DNA from: Sphaerisporangium album
GTDB taxonomy: Bacteria; Actinomycetota; Actinomycetes; Streptosporangiales; Streptosporangiaceae
Assembly (NCBI RefSeq): GCF_003323745.1
Contig: NZ_QOIL01000023.1
Span: 1 to 64,000 of the forward strand
DNA length: 64,000 nt
Direction: 5' to 3'
Made by a program: the position numbers and the translations under genes. Of this stretch, positions 15,892 through 27,274 are shown one piece after another. Numbering within the stretch: the stretch's first letter is position 1; each line of letters opens with the position of its first letter. The notes under the pieces are model-generated. The model had not been told where the DNA came from. It saw nothing but the letters and a program-made list of their open reading frames with translations, and made no database searches.

Positions 15892-18800
15892 ATGCTCGAC
15901 AACGAGCCCGTTGTCGGGGCCTTCGGCCCTGACGGGGATATAACAGCACAGCAAGAAACGAAGGCGGTACGGCGCCGCCGCGCGGCGAGCCGCCCGGCGG
16001 GCCCGCCACCGGAGGAACCGGAGCTTCCTGCCGGTCAGGTGACCGCTCCGCGGCCCACGGACGCCGCGGAGCCCGAGGTACCGGCCCACGCGGACGCGGT
16101 CGTCGCGTCCGAGCCCGCCGGCGCGGCGGTCGTGTCGGCCGAAGCCGGGTCCGAGGTGCCCGTGAAGCGCACCCGCGCCCGGCGCACGGTGGTCAAGGAG
16201 GCCGGTGACGCCGAGGCGCCCGCCAAGCCCGTCAGGGCGTCCCGGGCCAAGGCGGCCAAGCAGGCCGCCGATGCCGAGGCCGCCGAGGTCGCGGGCGGTT
16301 CCGAGATCGCCGGTGCCGAGATCGCCGAGGCGCCCGCCGCGCCCGTGAAGCGCACACGCACCCGTACCACCAGAAAGGCCGCCGAGGTCGTAGCCCACCC
16401 CGAACCGGTCGTCCCCGACGCCGGAGCCCCGGCCGGGGTGGTCCCGCCGGTCGAGTCCGAGCCGGTCGCGGGCGTCGCCGAGGCCGTCCAGGCCGTCGAG
16501 GAGGTCGTCGCGCCGACACGGCGCCGGCGCACGCGCAAGGCCGCCGACGCGCCGGTCCTGCCCGAGTCGCCCGAGGTCCAGGCGGAACGATCGAGCATCG
16601 AGAAGGTCGAGAAGGCCGCCAAGGCCGAGGTCGCCGCGGCGATCGCCGAGTCGATGCCCGTCGACGAGCCGCTGGACGACGAGCCCGTCGGCGAGGACAT
16701 CGCCGAGGAGCCGATCCAGGACGCCGAGGAGCCCCAGGCCCAGACGCCGCTGTTCGCCGACCCGTTCGGCCTGAGCGCGATGGCCGACGCGCGCCTCGCG
16801 GCCCCCACCGTCACCTTCCAGGCGCCCGCCGCGGTGTTCCAGCCGATCTTCCAGGCGCCCGAGCCCCGCGCCGCCGTCCCGCCCGTCGTGCTGCCGCCGC
16901 AGCAGCGTCCCGAGCCCGCCGACGAGCAGCCCGAAGAGGCCGAGGACTCCACCGAGACCGCCTCCGACGAGGACGACAACGAGGACGACGACGCCGGCAG
17001 CCGCCGCCGTCGCCGCCGCAGGGGCGGCCGAGGCCGCGGCAAGGCGCGCGGCGAGCACGACGAGGGCGAGGACGGCGACGACCTCGACGACGAGGCACGT
17101 CCCGCGGCGGCCGAGCAGGCCGAGCAGCACTCCGAGGCCGAGGCGTCGCGCGGCTCCCGCGACAAGGACGCCGACCAGGACGACGACGAGGACGGCGGTT
17201 CGTCCTCGCGCCGTCGCCGCCGCCGTCGCCGCAGGGGCGGGGACGAAGCCGAGACGACCCCCGACGACCCGCCGAACACGGTGGTGCGCATCCGCGCGCC
17301 CCGCGCGGGCCGTCCCACCTCGGTGGACGAGGTGCAGGGCTTCCGCGGCTCCACCCGCCTGGAGGCCAAGAAGCAGCGCCGCCGCGAGGGACGCGAGCAG
17401 GGCCGCCGCCGCCCGCCGGTGATCACCGAGTCGGAGTTCCTGGCGCGTCGCGAGTCCGTCGAGCGTGTCATGGTCGTCCGCCGCCAGGGCGGGCGCACCC
17501 AGATCGCGGTGCTGGAGGACGGCGTGCTGGTCGAGCACTACGTCGACCGCGAGGCCAGCCAGTCCTACGTCGGCAACGTGTACCTGGGCAAGGTCCAGAA
17601 CGTCCTGCCGTCGATGGAGGCCGCGTTCATCGACGTCGGCAAGGGCCGCAACGCCGTCCTGTACGCCGGCGAGGTCAACTTCGACACCGCCGGCCTGGAG
17701 GGCCAGCCCAAGCGCATCGAGGTGGCGCTGAAGTCGGGCCAGTCGGTGCTCGTCCAGGTCACCAAGGACCCGATGGGCCACAAGGGCGCTCGTCTGACCA
17801 GCCAGATCAGCCTGCCGGGCCGCTACCTGGTGTACGTGCCGGACGGCTCGATGACCGGCATCAGCCGCAAGCTCCCCGACAAGGAGCGCACCCGGCTCAA
17901 GACCATCCTGAAGAAGGTCATGCCGGAGAACGCCGGCGTGATCGTCAGGACGGCCGCCGAGGGCGCGTCCGAGGACGAGCTGAACCGGGACGTCGCCCGC
18001 CTGTCCGCGCAGTGGGAGAACATCCAGCGCAAGGCCAAGTCGGCGAGCCCGCCCGAGCTGCTGTACTCCGAGCCCGACCTCACCATCCGCGTGGTCCGCG
18101 ACGTCTTCAACGAGGACTTCTCCTCGCTGGTGGTCGCGGGCGACGACGCGTGGGGCACGGTCGACGAGTACGTCCGGTACGTCGCGCCGCACCTGGTCGA
18201 CCGCCTGACCAAGTGGGAGCAGGGCGACGTCTTCGCCGCCTACCGCATCGACGAACAGATCTCCAAGGCGATGGAGCGCAAGGTGTGGCTGCCGAGCGGC
18301 GGCTCCCTGGTGATCGACCGCACCGAGGCGATGACGGTCGTCGACGTCAACACCGGTAAGTTCACCGGGCAGGGCGGCAACCTCGAAGAGACCGTCACCA
18401 AGAACAACCTGGAGGCGGCCGAGGAGATCGTCCGCCAGCTCAGGCTGCGGGACATCGGCGGCATCATCGTCATCGACTTCATCGACATGGTGCTGGAGAG
18501 CAACCGCGACCTGGTGCTGCGGCGCATGCTGGAGTGCCTGGCGCGCGACCGCACCAAGCACCAGGTGGCCGAGGTGACGTCCCTGGGGCTGGTGCAGATG
18601 ACCCGCAAGCGGGTCGGACAGGGTCTGCTGGAGGCGTTCTCCACGCCGTGCGACTGCTGCAACGGGCGCGGGCTGATCGTCTCGACCGAGCCGGTCGAGG
18701 CCAAGCCCGAGCCGCGGGGCACGCAGGGCAAGATGGCGGTCGAGAAGGCCGTGGCCGAGAAGCTGGACAAGGCCAAGGCCGACGCCGACAAGATCCTCAA

Positions 18801-18954
18801 GGATGGCGGCGTCGCGGTGGCCGCCAACGGCGAGGGTGGCCGTGACAGCGTGACGGACGCGCTCGGCGGCTCCGACGAGGGCGGTTCCCAGCCGTCCGCG
18901 CGGGGGCGTCGCCGCTCACGCAAGGTCACCAGACCAGCAGGGCCGGCCGAGTAG
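15892..18954 (+). CDS. rne: Ribonuclease E/G
   Basis: The enzyme cuts AU-rich single-stranded RNA in mRNA decay and rRNA/tRNA processing. The 1020-residue protein has an N-terminal half (residues 1 to about 510) rich in Ala, Glu, Pro and Arg, with repeated KRTRxRxT-like patches and two runs of arginine (near residues 365 and 445) that look like RNA-binding disordered segments. The catalytic half contains the S1-like domain ([20 protein letters not shown]), the DNase I-like site with [11 protein letters not shown] and IIVIDFIDM, and a zinc-link CDCC at residues 920-923. This layout, an extended N-terminus ahead of the catalytic part, matches actinobacterial RNase E. The rplU-rpmA genes follow, a common arrangement. 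Confidence 0.95.
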   Translation: MLDNEPVVGAFGPDGDITAQQETKAVRRRRAASRPAGPPPEEPELPAGQVTAPRPTDAAEPEVPAHADAVVASEPAGAAVVSAEAGSEVPVKRTRARRTVVKEAGDAEAPAKPVRASRAKAAKQAADAEAAEVAGGSEIAGAEIAEAPAAPVKRTRTRTTRKAAEVVAHPEPVVPDAGAPAGVVPPVESEPVAGVAEAVQAVEEVVAPTRRRRTRKAADAPVLPESPEVQAERSSIEKVEKAAKAEVAAAIAESMPVDEPLDDEPVGEDIAEEPIQDAEEPQAQTPLFADPFGLSAMADARLAAPTVTFQAPAAVFQPIFQAPEPRAAVPPVVLPPQQRPEPADEQPEEAEDSTETASDEDDNEDDDAGSRRRRRRRGGRGRGKARGEHDEGEDGDDLDDEARPAAAEQAEQHSEAEASRGSRDKDADQDDDEDGGSSSRRRRRRRRRGGDEAETTPDDPPNTVVRIRAPRAGRPTSVDEVQGFRGSTRLEAKKQRRREGREQGRRRPPVITESEFLARRESVERVMVVRRQGGRTQIAVLEDGVLVEHYVDREASQSYVGNVYLGKVQNVLPSMEAAFIDVGKGRNAVLYAGEVNFDTAGLEGQPKRIEVALKSGQSVLVQVTKDPMGHKGARLTSQISLPGRYLVYVPDGSMTGISRKLPDKERTRLKTILKKVMPENAGVIVRTAAEGASEDELNRDVARLSAQWENIQRKAKSASPPELLYSEPDLTIRVVRDVFNEDFSSLVVAGDDAWGTVDEYVRYVAPHLVDRLTKWEQGDVFAAYRIDEQISKAMERKVWLPSGGSLVIDRTEAMTVVDVNTGKFTGQGGNLEETVTKNNLEAAEEIVRQLRLRDIGGIIVIDFIDMVLESNRDLVLRRMLECLARDRTKHQVAEVTSLGLVQMTRKRVGQGLLEAFSTPCDCCNGRGLIVSTEPVEAKPEPRGTQGKMAVEKAVAEKLDKAKADADKILKDGGVAVAANGEGGRDSVTDALGGSDEGGSQPSARGRRRSRKVTRPAGPAE

Positions 18955-19142
18955 GCCGGCGACCCGGCGGACCGTCCGGTTCGACCAAGACACCTACGAT
19001 CCGGTATCCTGGTCAATCGGTGCGTCCAGTGGCGCGCCCAGCTACGCGCGCCTACTCGGTTCGCCGGTCGTGTTATCGACGGGAGCTGGATGCAAGCGGC
19101 GCAGCGTTCAGCGAAGCAATCAGCCAGGAGAAGGGTTCCGCG

Positions 19143-19457
19143 GTGTACGCGATCGTTCGTTGCGGCGGCAGGCAGCAGAAGGTCTCCGTCGGTGACGTCC
19201 TCGAGGTGGACAAGGTCGCCGGTGAGGTCGGCTCCACGGTGTCGCTGTCGCCGGTGCTCGTCGTCAACGACGGCGATGTCACCACAGACGCTGCCACGCT
19301 TGGCAAGTTCGAGGTGACCGCCGAGATTCTCGGTGAGACCAAGGGCCCCAAGATCCGCATCCTCAAGTACAAGAACAAGACCGGTTACAAGAAGCGCCAG
19401 GGGCACCGCCAGCGGTACACCCAGGTGAAGGTGACCGCCATCAACCCCGGGAAGTAG
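19143..19457 (+). CDS. rplU: 50S ribosomal protein L21
   Basis: The 104-residue product [20 protein letters not shown] has the L21 start and the C-terminal [14 protein letters not shown] segment that contacts 23S rRNA. A longer in-frame opening from 19020 is rejected because GTG at 19143 has GGAGAAGG 7 nt upstream and fits the family's N-terminus exactly. A possible promoter lies in the 188-nt gap after rne (ttcgac at 18980, tatcct at 19005, 19-nt spacing), so the L21-L27 pair may have its own leader. Confidence 0.98.
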   Translation: MYAIVRCGGRQQKVSVGDVLEVDKVAGEVGSTVSLSPVLVVNDGDVTTDAATLGKFEVTAEILGETKGPKIRILKYKNKTGYKKRQGHRQRYTQVKVTAINPGK

Positions 19458-19469
19458 TGGTAGCGAACC

Positions 19470-19727
19470 ATGGCACACAAGAAGGGCGCCTCGTCCACCC
19501 GGAACGGCCGTGACTCCAACGCCCAGCGGCTCGGCGTCAAGCGTTTCGGTGGCCAGCTCGTCAACGCCGGCGAGATCATCGTCCGCCAGCGCGGCACCCA
19601 CTTCCACCCGGGTGACAACGTCGGCCGTGGCGGCGACGACACGCTGTTCGCGCTCATCGCGGGCCACGTGCAGTTCGGCAACAAGCGCGGACGCCGCGCC
19701 GTGAGCATCGTCCCGGCCGCGGAGTAG
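19470..19727 (+). CDS. rpmA: 50S ribosomal protein L27
   Basis: The 85-residue protein begins [20 protein letters not shown], the form of L27 without an N-terminal cleavage extension, so the N-terminus can reach the peptidyl transferase centre directly. It contains the conserved [20 protein letters not shown] segment. It lies 12 nt after rplU in the standard order and is followed by two terminator-like hairpins. Confidence 0.98.
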   Translation: MAHKKGASSTRNGRDSNAQRLGVKRFGGQLVNAGEIIVRQRGTHFHPGDNVGRGGDDTLFALIAGHVQFGNKRGRRAVSIVPAAE

Positions 19728-19757
19728 ATCCGCCTACCGGGAACGACAGGGAACGAC

Positions 19758-19797
19758 GGTCCCCGCAGGCCGCGCGTGAGGCGCGGCGACGGGGACC
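19758..19797 (+). terminator. First hairpin after rpmA
   Basis: Arms ggtccccg and cggggacc are exact complements; the 24-nt loop can itself form a smaller gccgcgc/gcgcggc stem. It lies 30 nt after the L27 stop. Confidence 0.6.
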
Positions 19798-19809
19798 GGT
19801 AGTCGCGTT

Positions 19810-19843
19810 GATGAGGCGGATCGACCTTTCGATCCGCCTCATC
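19810..19843 (+). terminator. Main terminator after rpmA
   Basis: A perfect 15-bp stem (gatgaggcggatcga and its complement) with a 4-nt loop, 82 nt after the L27 stop and 107 nt before obgE. It is the strongest stem in this interval and probably separates the ribosomal pair from obgE. Confidence 0.85.
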
Positions 19844-19950
19844 GTCGTGAGGGCGCGCATATCAGTGCGACGTCACGAGGGGGCGCCCGCCGAGCGCGGC
19901 GGAGCGGCGGCGTGGGGCCGCGAGGACACGCCGATGAGAGGGAGATGACG

Positions 19951-21303
19951 GTGGCCGAGTTCGTGGACCAGGTGGTCCTGTACGTCAAGGCAGGTGACGG
20001 GGGCAACGGCTGCGCGTCGATCCACCGCGAGAAGTTCAAGCCGCTGGGCGGCCCCGACGGCGGCAACGGCGGGCGCGGGGGCGATGTGATCCTCGAGGTC
20101 GACGCCAGCACCTCCACCCTGCTCGACTACCACCACCGCCCCCACCGCAAGGCCGGCAACGGCAAGCAGGGCATGGGCTCCAACCGGGACGGCGCCACCG
20201 GCGAGGACGTCGTGCTGAAGATCCCCAACGGCACGGTGGTGAAGGACGCCAAGACCGGCGAGGTGCTGGTCGACCTGGTCGGCGCCGGCACGCGGTACGT
20301 CGTGGCCCAGGGCGGCTTCGGCGGGCTCGGCAACGCCGCGCTGGCCTCGACCAGGCGCAAGGCGCCGGGTTTCGCGCTGCTCGGTGAGAACGGCGACGAG
20401 CGCGAGGTCGTCCTGGAGCTGAAGACCGTCGCCGACGTCGCGCTCGTGGGGTACCCGAACGCGGGCAAGTCCTCGCTGATCGCCGCGCTGAGCGCCGCCC
20501 GGCCCAAGATCGCCGACTACCCGTTCACCACGCTGGTGCCCAACCTCGGCGTCGTCACCGCGGGCGAGACGGTGTTCACCGTCGCCGACGTCCCGGGCCT
20601 GATCCCGGGCGCCTCGCAGGGCCGCGGGCTCGGCCACGAGTTCCTGCGCCACGTCGAGCGGTGCTCGACGATCGTCCACGTGCTCGACTGCGCGACGATC
20701 GAGCCGGGCCGCGACCCGCTGACCGACTTCGAGGTGATCGAGGGCGAGCTGGCCGCGTACGGCGAGCTGGACGATCGCCCGCGCCTGGCGGTGCTGAACA
20801 AGAGCGACGTGCCGGACGCCCGCGAGCTGGCCGAGATGGTGCGGCCGATGCTGGAGGAGCGCGGCCTGCGGGTCTTCACGATCTCCGCGGCCACCCACGA
20901 CGGCCTGCGCGAGCTCTCGTTCGCCATGGCCGAGATGGTCGCCGCCCACCGCGCCGCCAAGCCCGTCGAGGAGCCGACGCGGCTGGTCATCCGGCCCAAG
21001 CAGTACGGCGACGCCGGGTTCGAGGTCCGGCGGGTCGACGAGCACACCTTCCAGGTCACCGGCGAGAAGCCCGAGCGGTGGATCCGCCAGACCGACTTCG
21101 CCAACGACGAGGCCGTGGGCTACCTCGCCGACCGGCTGGAGCGGCTCGGCATCGAGAAGGCGCTGGCCGAGGCCGGGGCCACCGAGGGCGCCGAGGTCGT
21201 GATCGGCCCGATGGAGGGCGGCTACGTCTTCGACTGGCAGCCCACCCTGGACGCCGCGGCGGCCCACCAGGGCCCGCGCGGGTCGGACAACCGCATCGTG
21301 TAG
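19951..21303 (+). CDS. obgE: GTPase Obg/CgtA
   Basis: Obg is a GTPase that acts in 50S subunit assembly and stress signalling. The 450-residue product has the glycine-rich Obg fold (residues 1 to about 158, with [14 protein letters not shown]), a G domain with P-loop GYPNAGKSS, switch region [23 protein letters not shown] and NKSD, and a C-terminal OCT-like domain of about 100 residues ([20 protein letters not shown]), as in Gram-positive versions. I prefer GTG at 19951, 6 nt after GGAG; ATG at 19945 touches the ribosome binding site directly. The order L21-L27-Obg-ProB is conserved in many bacteria. Confidence 0.96.
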   Translation: MAEFVDQVVLYVKAGDGGNGCASIHREKFKPLGGPDGGNGGRGGDVILEVDASTSTLLDYHHRPHRKAGNGKQGMGSNRDGATGEDVVLKIPNGTVVKDAKTGEVLVDLVGAGTRYVVAQGGFGGLGNAALASTRRKAPGFALLGENGDEREVVLELKTVADVALVGYPNAGKSSLIAALSAARPKIADYPFTTLVPNLGVVTAGETVFTVADVPGLIPGASQGRGLGHEFLRHVERCSTIVHVLDCATIEPGRDPLTDFEVIEGELAAYGELDDRPRLAVLNKSDVPDARELAEMVRPMLEERGLRVFTISAATHDGLRELSFAMAEMVAAHRAAKPVEEPTRLVIRPKQYGDAGFEVRRVDEHTFQVTGEKPERWIRQTDFANDEAVGYLADRLERLGIEKALAEAGATEGAEVVIGPMEGGYVFDWQPTLDAAAAHQGPRGSDNRIV

Positions 21304-21382
21304 ACGGCCTCCGGCGGCCGGCCGGGGGCGAGGCGAGGCCGCACCGGTGAGCGGGTCGCGGCAGGGCAGCGGTAGGAAAGGT

Positions 21383-22540
21383 GTGAACGTGGAGAACGCG
21401 GGTCGGGAGCGGGTCGCCGCCGCGGCACGTCTGGTCGTCAAGATCGGTTCTTCGTCGCTGACGACCCCCGAGGGCACGATCAACGTCGACCGGGTGGACG
21501 CCCTGGTGGACGTGCTGGCCGCCCGGGCGCGCACCGGCACGCAGCTCGTCCTGGTCTCCTCGGGCGCCATCGCCGCAGGCCTCGGCCCGCTCGGGCTGGG
21601 CGCCCGTCCGCGTGACCTGGCGACCCAGCAGGCCGCCGCCTCGGTCGGCCAGGGCGTGCTGGTCGCCCGGTACACCTCGTCCTTCGCCCGCTACGGCCTG
21701 CGCGTCGGCCAGGTCCTGCTCACGGCCGACGACATGATGCGCCGCTCCCACCACCGCAACGCCCAGCGTACGCTGGCGCGGCTGCTGGAGCTCGGCATCG
21801 TCCCGGTGGTGAACGAGAACGACACGGTGGCCACCGACGAGATCCGCTTCGGGGACAACGACCGCCTGGCCGCCCTGGTGGCGCACCTGATCCACGCCGA
21901 CGCGCTGGTGCTGCTGTCGGACGTGGACGCCCTGTACGACGGCGACCCGCGCCAGCCGGGAGCCCGGCGCATCCCCCTGGTGCGGGGGCCGGAGGACCTG
22001 GAGGGCGTCGAGCTCGGCCGGTCGGGGCGGGTCGGCACCGGCGGCATGATCACCAAGGTGGAGGCCGCGCGCATCGCCACCGGCGCGGGGGTCCCGGTCG
22101 TCCTCACCGCGGCCGCCCACGCCGCCCAGGCCGTGGCCGGGGCGGACGTCGGCACGTTCTTCCAGCCGGACGGCCGCCACCCGGGCACCCGCCTGCTGTG
22201 GCTGGCCCACGCCACCACCGGCCGGGGCCGCCTGCATCTGGACGCCGGGGCCGTCGAGGCCGTGGTGAGCCGCCGCAAGTCCCTGCTGCCGGCCGGGGTG
22301 ACGCTGGTGGAGGGCGATTTCACCGCGGGCGACCCCGTCGACCTGTACAGCCCGCACGGCACGCCCGTGGCCCGGGGCCTGGTGAACTTCGACGCGGCGG
22401 AGATCCCCGAGCTGCTCGGCCGGTCCACGCGCGAGCTGGCCGCGAGCCTCGGCCCGGAGTACGAACGCGAGCTGATCCACCGCGACGACATCGTCATACT
22501 CGACCCCATCACCGAGAGCAGGAGCGCCAGGCATGTCTGA
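21383..22540 (+). CDS. proB: Glutamate 5-kinase
   Basis: ProB phosphorylates glutamate in the first step of proline synthesis and is normally inhibited by proline. The 385-residue protein has the amino-acid kinase domain ([46 protein letters not shown]) and a C-terminal PUA domain from about residue 280. GTG at 21383 follows AGGAAAGG; GTG at 21389 is an alternative. The stop overlaps the proA start by 8 nt, so the two proline genes form an operon. Confidence 0.96.
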   Translation: MNVENAGRERVAAAARLVVKIGSSSLTTPEGTINVDRVDALVDVLAARARTGTQLVLVSSGAIAAGLGPLGLGARPRDLATQQAAASVGQGVLVARYTSSFARYGLRVGQVLLTADDMMRRSHHRNAQRTLARLLELGIVPVVNENDTVATDEIRFGDNDRLAALVAHLIHADALVLLSDVDALYDGDPRQPGARRIPLVRGPEDLEGVELGRSGRVGTGGMITKVEAARIATGAGVPVVLTAAAHAAQAVAGADVGTFFQPDGRHPGTRLLWLAHATTGRGRLHLDAGAVEAVVSRRKSLLPAGVTLVEGDFTAGDPVDLYSPHGTPVARGLVNFDAAEIPELLGRSTRELAASLGPEYERELIHRDDIVILDPITESRSARHV

Positions 22541-23822
22541 GGCCGAAGACTTCACCAGGGTCGCCCACGCCGCCAGGGAGGCCGCCGCCGAGCTGGCGCC
22601 GCTGCCGCGCGCTCCCAAGGACGCCGCGCTGCGGGCGGTCGCCGACGCCCTCGTGGCCCGCGCCAAGGAGATCGTCGAGGCCAACGCGCTCGACATCGAG
22701 GCCGCGCGCGCGTCCGGCACCGCCGAGACGATGATCGACCGGCTGCGGCTGGACGAGAAGCGCGTCGAGTCGATCGCCGTCGCCGTCCGCGAGGTCGCCG
22801 ACCTGCCCGACCCGGTCGGCGAGGTCGTCCGGGGGAGCACGCTGCCGAACGGGCTGGAGCTGCGCCAGATCCGCGTGCCGCTCGGCGTCGTCGGCATCAT
22901 CTACGAGGGCCGGCCCAACGTCACGGTCGACGCCGCCGCGCTGTGCCTCAAGAGCGGCAACGCGGTGCTGCTGCGCGGCTCCTCCAGCGCCTACCGCTCC
23001 AACACGGTCCTGGTCGAGGTCATGCGGGACGCGCTGCGGGGAACCGAGGTGCCCGCCGACGCCGTCCAGCTCGTGCCGGGGGCCACCCGCGAGTCGGTCA
23101 AGCACCTCATGCGCGCCCGCGGGCTGGTCGACGTACTGATCCCGCGCGGCGGCGCGTCGCTGATCAACACGGTGGTCGAGGAGTCCACGGTCCCGGTGAT
23201 CGAGACGGGCGTCGGCAACTGCCACGTCTACGTCGACGCCGACGCCGACCTGGACCTGGCCCTGGAGATCCTGGTCAACGCGAAGGTCCAGCGGCCGTCG
23301 GTGTGCAACGCGGCCGAGACGTTCCTGGTGCACGCCGCGGTCGCCGACGCGTTCGTCCCGGCCGCCCTGGCCCGGCTCGCCGCCGAGGGGGTGACCGTGC
23401 ACGGGGACGAGCGCGTCGCGGCGTACGGCGACCACGTCGTGCCGGCAGGCGACCAGGACTACCGGGACGAGTACCTCTCGCTGGACATCGCCGCCGCCGT
23501 CGTGGACTCGCTGGAGGACGCCGTCGCCCACATCCGGCGGTACGGCTCGGCGCACACCGACGCGATCGTCACCCGCTCCCAGCGGGCGGCCCGGAGGTTC
23601 GTCTCCCTGGTCGACTCGGCCGCGGTGGCGGTGAACGCCTCGACCCGGTTCACCGACGGGGGCGAGTTCGGGTTCGGGGCCGAGATCGGCATCTCCACGC
23701 AGAAACTCCACGCCCGCGGGCCGATGGGGCTTCCCGAGCTGACCTCGACCAAGTGGGTCTACATCGGCGAGGGTCACCTGCGCACCTCCACCGGCACCGT
23801 GATCGCGGGTGACGTCGAGTAA
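22533..23822 (+). CDS. proA: Gamma-glutamyl phosphate reductase
   Basis: ProA reduces glutamyl 5-phosphate with NADPH to glutamate semialdehyde. The 429-residue product shows [20 protein letters not shown], the cofactor-binding [10 protein letters not shown] stretch, the catalytic-cysteine segment [12 protein letters not shown], and the C-terminal [19 protein letters not shown] typical of ProA. It overlaps proB by 8 nt. A small membrane-protein frame overlaps its 3' end. Confidence 0.97.
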   Translation: MSEAEDFTRVAHAAREAAAELAPLPRAPKDAALRAVADALVARAKEIVEANALDIEAARASGTAETMIDRLRLDEKRVESIAVAVREVADLPDPVGEVVRGSTLPNGLELRQIRVPLGVVGIIYEGRPNVTVDAAALCLKSGNAVLLRGSSSAYRSNTVLVEVMRDALRGTEVPADAVQLVPGATRESVKHLMRARGLVDVLIPRGGASLINTVVEESTVPVIETGVGNCHVYVDADADLDLALEILVNAKVQRPSVCNAAETFLVHAAVADAFVPAALARLAAEGVTVHGDERVAAYGDHVVPAGDQDYRDEYLSLDIAAAVVDSLEDAVAHIRRYGSAHTDAIVTRSQRAARRFVSLVDSAAVAVNASTRFTDGGEFGFGAEIGISTQKLHARGPMGLPELTSTKWVYIGEGHLRTSTGTVIAGDVE

Positions 23823-24054
23823 TCGGCGTGTCGCTCCTCGTGTCCGGCGTCCCGGGGCGCTTGACTGGTTCCTCATGGGACTCTTCTTCGCCCTCGGGTA
23901 CGCCGTCGCGGTGGTCGTGGCGGCGGATCGGCTGATGCTGTGGCTGGAGCGCCGCGGGCACGTGAACTGGCGGCGCAGGGGCAGGAAGTCCCTGTCCGCG
24001 AGCCCCAGCGTCCGCCTGGACAGCCTTTTCGAGGAGTCGCCCCGCTCCCGGTAG
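23809..24054 (+). CDS. Small membrane protein after proA
   Basis: An 81-residue frame with one clear membrane helix (about residues 20-42, [20 protein letters not shown]) and a basic, Ser-rich C-terminal tail ([13 protein letters not shown]). It resembles no family I know. The start is open: GTG at 23809 overlaps proA by 14 nt, while an internal ATG at 23875 would cut into the helix. Its position directly behind proBA suggests co-transcription. Confidence 0.5.
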   Translation: MTSSNRRVAPRVRRPGALDWFLMGLFFALGYAVAVVVAADRLMLWLERRGHVNWRRRGRKSLSASPSVRLDSLFEESPRSR

Positions 24055-24181
24055 CCCCCCGGGCCGACTCGGTACGAGCGGGATGGGCTACGTGTCCCGA
24101 CGTTTCCGGACAAAACCGCGGCATGACGTCCGGCGCGCCGCCGTTGATTACCGGCGGATCGGCGCTATGGTGGCGTTCCCT

Positions 24182-25990
24182 ATGGGTCAACGGCGAGTGG
24201 GCGGGCTCGGCAGAGTCGGTCCGTACTCCATGGTCGAGCGCCTCGGCCGCGGTGGCATGGGCGAGGTCTATCTCGCCGTCAGCAAGCGCGGGGCGAAGGT
24301 CGCCGTCAAGATCCTTCGCGACCCCATCGGAGACGATCCCGAGGCGCGATTAAGGCTGGACCGCGAGGTGCGGGCGCTGCGGCGGGTCGAGAGCCCGTAC
24401 GTGGCACGGGTCCTGGACTGCGACCTGTCCGGCGAGCGTCCCTACCTCGTCATGGAGCACATCGAGGGCGAGACCCTCCTGGACGCGGTCCGGCGCGGCG
24501 GCCCCCTGTCGGGCTCGCAGCTGGTCGACCTCGCCCGGGGGCTCGCCACCGCGATCGCGATCATCCACGCCTCCGGGGTCATCCACCGCGACGTGAAGCC
24601 GGCCAACGTGGTGCTCGGCCCGGACGGTCCCGTGCTGATCGACTTCGGCATCGCGCAGGTGTCGGACGCGACCCGGCTCACGATGACCGGCACGTTCCTC
24701 GGCACGCCCGGCTACAGCGCGCCGGAGGTGTTCGCCGAGGAGTCCGTCGGCGAGCCCTCGGACGTCCACTCGTGGGCCGCCACGGTCGCGTTCGCGGCCA
24801 CCGGGCGCCCGACGTTCGGCCGCGGCACGGTCGAGGCGCAGATGTACGCCGTGCTGAACGGGCGCGCCGACCTAGCCGGGGTGCCCGGCTCGCTGCTGCC
24901 GCTGGTGAGGGCGGCGCTGAACCGCGAGCCCGACAAGCGGCCCACGGCCGCGCTGCTCGCCGACCGGCTGTCCCGCCTGGCCCGCGCCACGGCGCCCGCC
25001 ACGCCCCCCGTCCCCGTCGCCGGACGGCTGCGGGCCGACGCGGCCCCCGCCAAGACGCGTGCCGACGCCGCTCCCGCCAAGACGCGTGCCGACGCCGCTC
25101 CCGCCAAGACCCGCGCGGAGGCGGGTCCCGCGCGGACGCGCGCCGACGCCGCCCGTCCGCGTCCTGAGGACCCGGCGGGCGCTCGCGCGGACGATTCGCC
25201 CACCCGCGAGGACGCGGCGGCCGACACGCCGTCCGGGGCCCGCAAGAAGCCCGCCGTCCCGGGCCGCCGTCCTCCCCGCCCCCCGGCCTCCGCCGAGCGC
25301 GGGCGGCGCGGCGAGGCGGCCGGCACGCGCGCCGGACCGGGGGAGAGGGCCCGGCGAACCGCCGCGAACGTGAAGGAGAACGTCAAAGAGAAGGCCAAGG
25401 AAGGCGTACGCCGGTCGGTGCTCGGCGCCGAGGCGGCCCCGTCCGCGCCCTCGGCGGGGTCCTCGCCGCCGGGCAGCGCCGTCCTGGTCGTGCTCGCCAT
25501 GGTCGCCGTCCCCTGCGTCGTGGCCTCGGTGATCTGGCCGCTGGCGACGTTCGTGATCACGGCGTCGTTCTGCGTGCTGGCCCGCGCGTGGTGGGGAGGG
25601 CACTGGCTGGTCAGGAGGCGCAGGTCGCCACGCGTCCGGGGCACCGTGCGGCTGGTGACGTTCCCGGTCGCCCTGGCCGGGGCGGCGCTCACCGCGGCCG
25701 TCTGGCCCGGCCTGCCCGCCTCCGCCATCGCCGCCTCGGCGTTCTGGGTGACCGCCGGAGGGCACATCGACGAAGGATGGTGGACGTCGGCCGGCCCGAT
25801 GACGGTGGCGGGGGTGGTGTTCGGCGTGGTCTGCGGTGGAATCGTCGGCCGGGAGGTCGAGCGCATCGGCGGCCACGTGCCCGACCTGCGCAGGGAGGGC
25901 CTGCGCGCGCTGTCCGTCCTCGGAGGGTTCGTCGCGTTGTGCGCGGCCGCCGTCCGCGTCCTGGCGTGGGTGATCCCGCACGCCCTGTGA
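24182..25990 (+). CDS. Membrane-anchored Ser/Thr protein kinase
   Basis: A PknB-type eukaryotic-like kinase. Counting from ATG 24182, it has the glycine loop LGRGGMGEVYLA, the ATP-binding lysine K43, the catalytic loop HRDVKPAN with D137, DFG at 154-156, an activation loop with several threonines and the APEVF segment. After the kinase domain (to about residue 270) comes a linker of roughly 160 residues with a 9-residue repeat and much Ala/Pro/Arg, then about four to five membrane helices to the end (602 residues in total). No PASTA or other extracellular sensor is seen, so input is probably through the membrane part. ATG 24167 is an alternative start. Confidence 0.88.
   Translation: MGQRRVGGLGRVGPYSMVERLGRGGMGEVYLAVSKRGAKVAVKILRDPIGDDPEARLRLDREVRALRRVESPYVARVLDCDLSGERPYLVMEHIEGETLLDAVRRGGPLSGSQLVDLARGLATAIAIIHASGVIHRDVKPANVVLGPDGPVLIDFGIAQVSDATRLTMTGTFLGTPGYSAPEVFAEESVGEPSDVHSWAATVAFAATGRPTFGRGTVEAQMYAVLNGRADLAGVPGSLLPLVRAALNREPDKRPTAALLADRLSRLARATAPATPPVPVAGRLRADAAPAKTRADAAPAKTRADAAPAKTRAEAGPARTRADAARPRPEDPAGARADDSPTREDAAADTPSGARKKPAVPGRRPPRPPASAERGRRGEAAGTRAGPGERARRTAANVKENVKEKAKEGVRRSVLGAEAAPSAPSAGSSPPGSAVLVVLAMVAVPCVVASVIWPLATFVITASFCVLARAWWGGHWLVRRRRSPRVRGTVRLVTFPVALAGAALTAAVWPGLPASAIAASAFWVTAGGHIDEGWWTSAGPMTVAGVVFGVVCGGIVGREVERIGGHVPDLRREGLRALSVLGGFVALCAAAVRVLAWVIPHAL
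25034..25141 (+). repeat. 27-bp coding tandem repeat in the kinase linker
   Basis: Four consecutive 27-nt units encode (A-D-A-A-P-A-K-T-R)x3 followed by a diverged A-E-A-G-P-A-R-T-R. Units 2 and 3 are nearly identical at DNA level, which suggests recent slippage or unequal exchange. A partial fifth unit follows. Confidence 0.9.
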
Positions 25991-26087
25991 ACCGGCACGC
26001 CCTGTGAACCCGGCCAGGCCGTGCCTCAGGACCGGCGGCGCCGCTCAGGGGCGTGCCGCCGGGCCCGGCCGGGAACCACGGGCCCGC

Positions 26088-27104
26088 TCAGTTGTCCCTG
26101 CGGGCGAACCGGTTGAAGATGCGCTCACCGGCGTTGACGGCGCCCTCGGCGACGTCGCGCAGCACGCCGATGAACGGGTCCTGGGACTGCGCCCACGACT
26201 CGCGGTACGAGCGCGCGGCCGCCTTGACCTCCTCGGAGATGCTGGCGTTGGCGTCGTCCTCGCGGCGCGGGTAGTTGCCGGCCAGGATGGCCTCGTACTC
26301 GCCGCCCCGCCGCCAGCGGTCCAGCTCGGCCACGCGCATCACCGCGAACGGGTGGGTGCTGCCGAGCAGGTTGAGGACCTTCAGCAGGCCGTCGCGCACG
26401 TCACCGGCGGTGTCGTACTCGCGGGCCTGGTCGAGGAAGGCCTCGATGTTCATCTCGTGCAGGCGCGAGCCGCCGGCGAGCTTCATCAGCGCCCGCATGG
26501 CCGCCTCGGGGTCCTGGCCGCAGAGCAGGCCGCCACGGTCGGCGGAGAGCTCGGCCTTGCGGTGCCATTCCTCGAGGGCGGTGACGATGACGCGCAGCCC
26601 GATGTAGCCGAGCGGGATCCACGCCACGCGGGTGGCGAGACGGGTGAGGATCGCCAGCATCGTGCCGTAGACGGCGTGCCCCGACAGGATGTGCGAGGTC
26701 TCGTGCCCGACGACGAAGCGCAGTTCCTCCTCGTCCATGAGGTCCAGGAGGCCGGTGTTGATGACGATGAACGGGTCGTCGAAGCCGACGGCCATGGCGT
26801 TCGGTCTCGGGTCCTGCTGGACGTAGATCTCCGGGATCCGGTGGAGGTCGAGGAGGTAGGCGCTGTCGCGTCCCATGTCGTACAGGGCGCGGAACTGGGT
26901 CTCGCTCGCGCGCACCGACGACGCGAGGAACATCAGCCGCAGGCGACGCTCGCTGAACAGGCCCGACATGCGCTTGAGCACCGAGTCGAAGCCGGACAGG
27001 GAACGCATCGCGACAAGAGCCGACCGGTCAGCTGGATGTTCGTACGCCCGGGAGCTGATGCCGGGCAGCTGTACACGGTTGCGATCCGGGGTGGTGGTGG
27101 TCAT
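26088..27104 (-). CDS. M48 family metallopeptidase
   Basis: The 338-residue product has the zinc-binding HETSH (HExxH type) motif in [21 protein letters not shown], followed by hydrophobic segments and the downstream [11 protein letters not shown] that supplies the third ligand glutamate. It belongs to the HtpX/Ste24-like M48 peptidases, which handle membrane protein quality control; the specific substrate is unknown. The start at 27104 is favoured over 27113 because TAGCAT lies 7 nt upstream on the minus strand, a leaderless arrangement. It is convergent with the kinase gene and divergent from nadD, sharing a 170-nt spacer with it. Confidence 0.9.
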   Translation of the reverse strand: MTTTTPDRNRVQLPGISSRAYEHPADRSALVAMRSLSGFDSVLKRMSGLFSERRLRLMFLASSVRASETQFRALYDMGRDSAYLLDLHRIPEIYVQQDPRPNAMAVGFDDPFIVINTGLLDLMDEEELRFVVGHETSHILSGHAVYGTMLAILTRLATRVAWIPLGYIGLRVIVTALEEWHRKAELSADRGGLLCGQDPEAAMRALMKLAGGSRLHEMNIEAFLDQAREYDTAGDVRDGLLKVLNLLGSTHPFAVMRVAELDRWRRGGEYEAILAGNYPRREDDANASISEEVKAAARSYRESWAQSQDPFIGVLRDVAEGAVNAGERIFNRFARRDN

Positions 27105-27274
27105 GGTCGGCATGCTACGTCCGGGCGACTGCCCGTGCGCGGCGATGCAAAACGCTTTCGCGCGCGCCGCAAGCCCGGACACCCGCTCGGGATCACGCGG
27201 GCGGACCGGGGCGGGCCGTCCTGCGCGGGGGGTGGGCGCCGACGCGCCCCGCGCGGCGCGTTAGTGTCCCTCGC

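Noticed and set aside
15139-18561. 1140-residue frame on the minus strand
   Set aside because: It is antisense to rne and the DUF2344 gene, has low-complexity composition from mirrored GC-rich codons, and matches no family.
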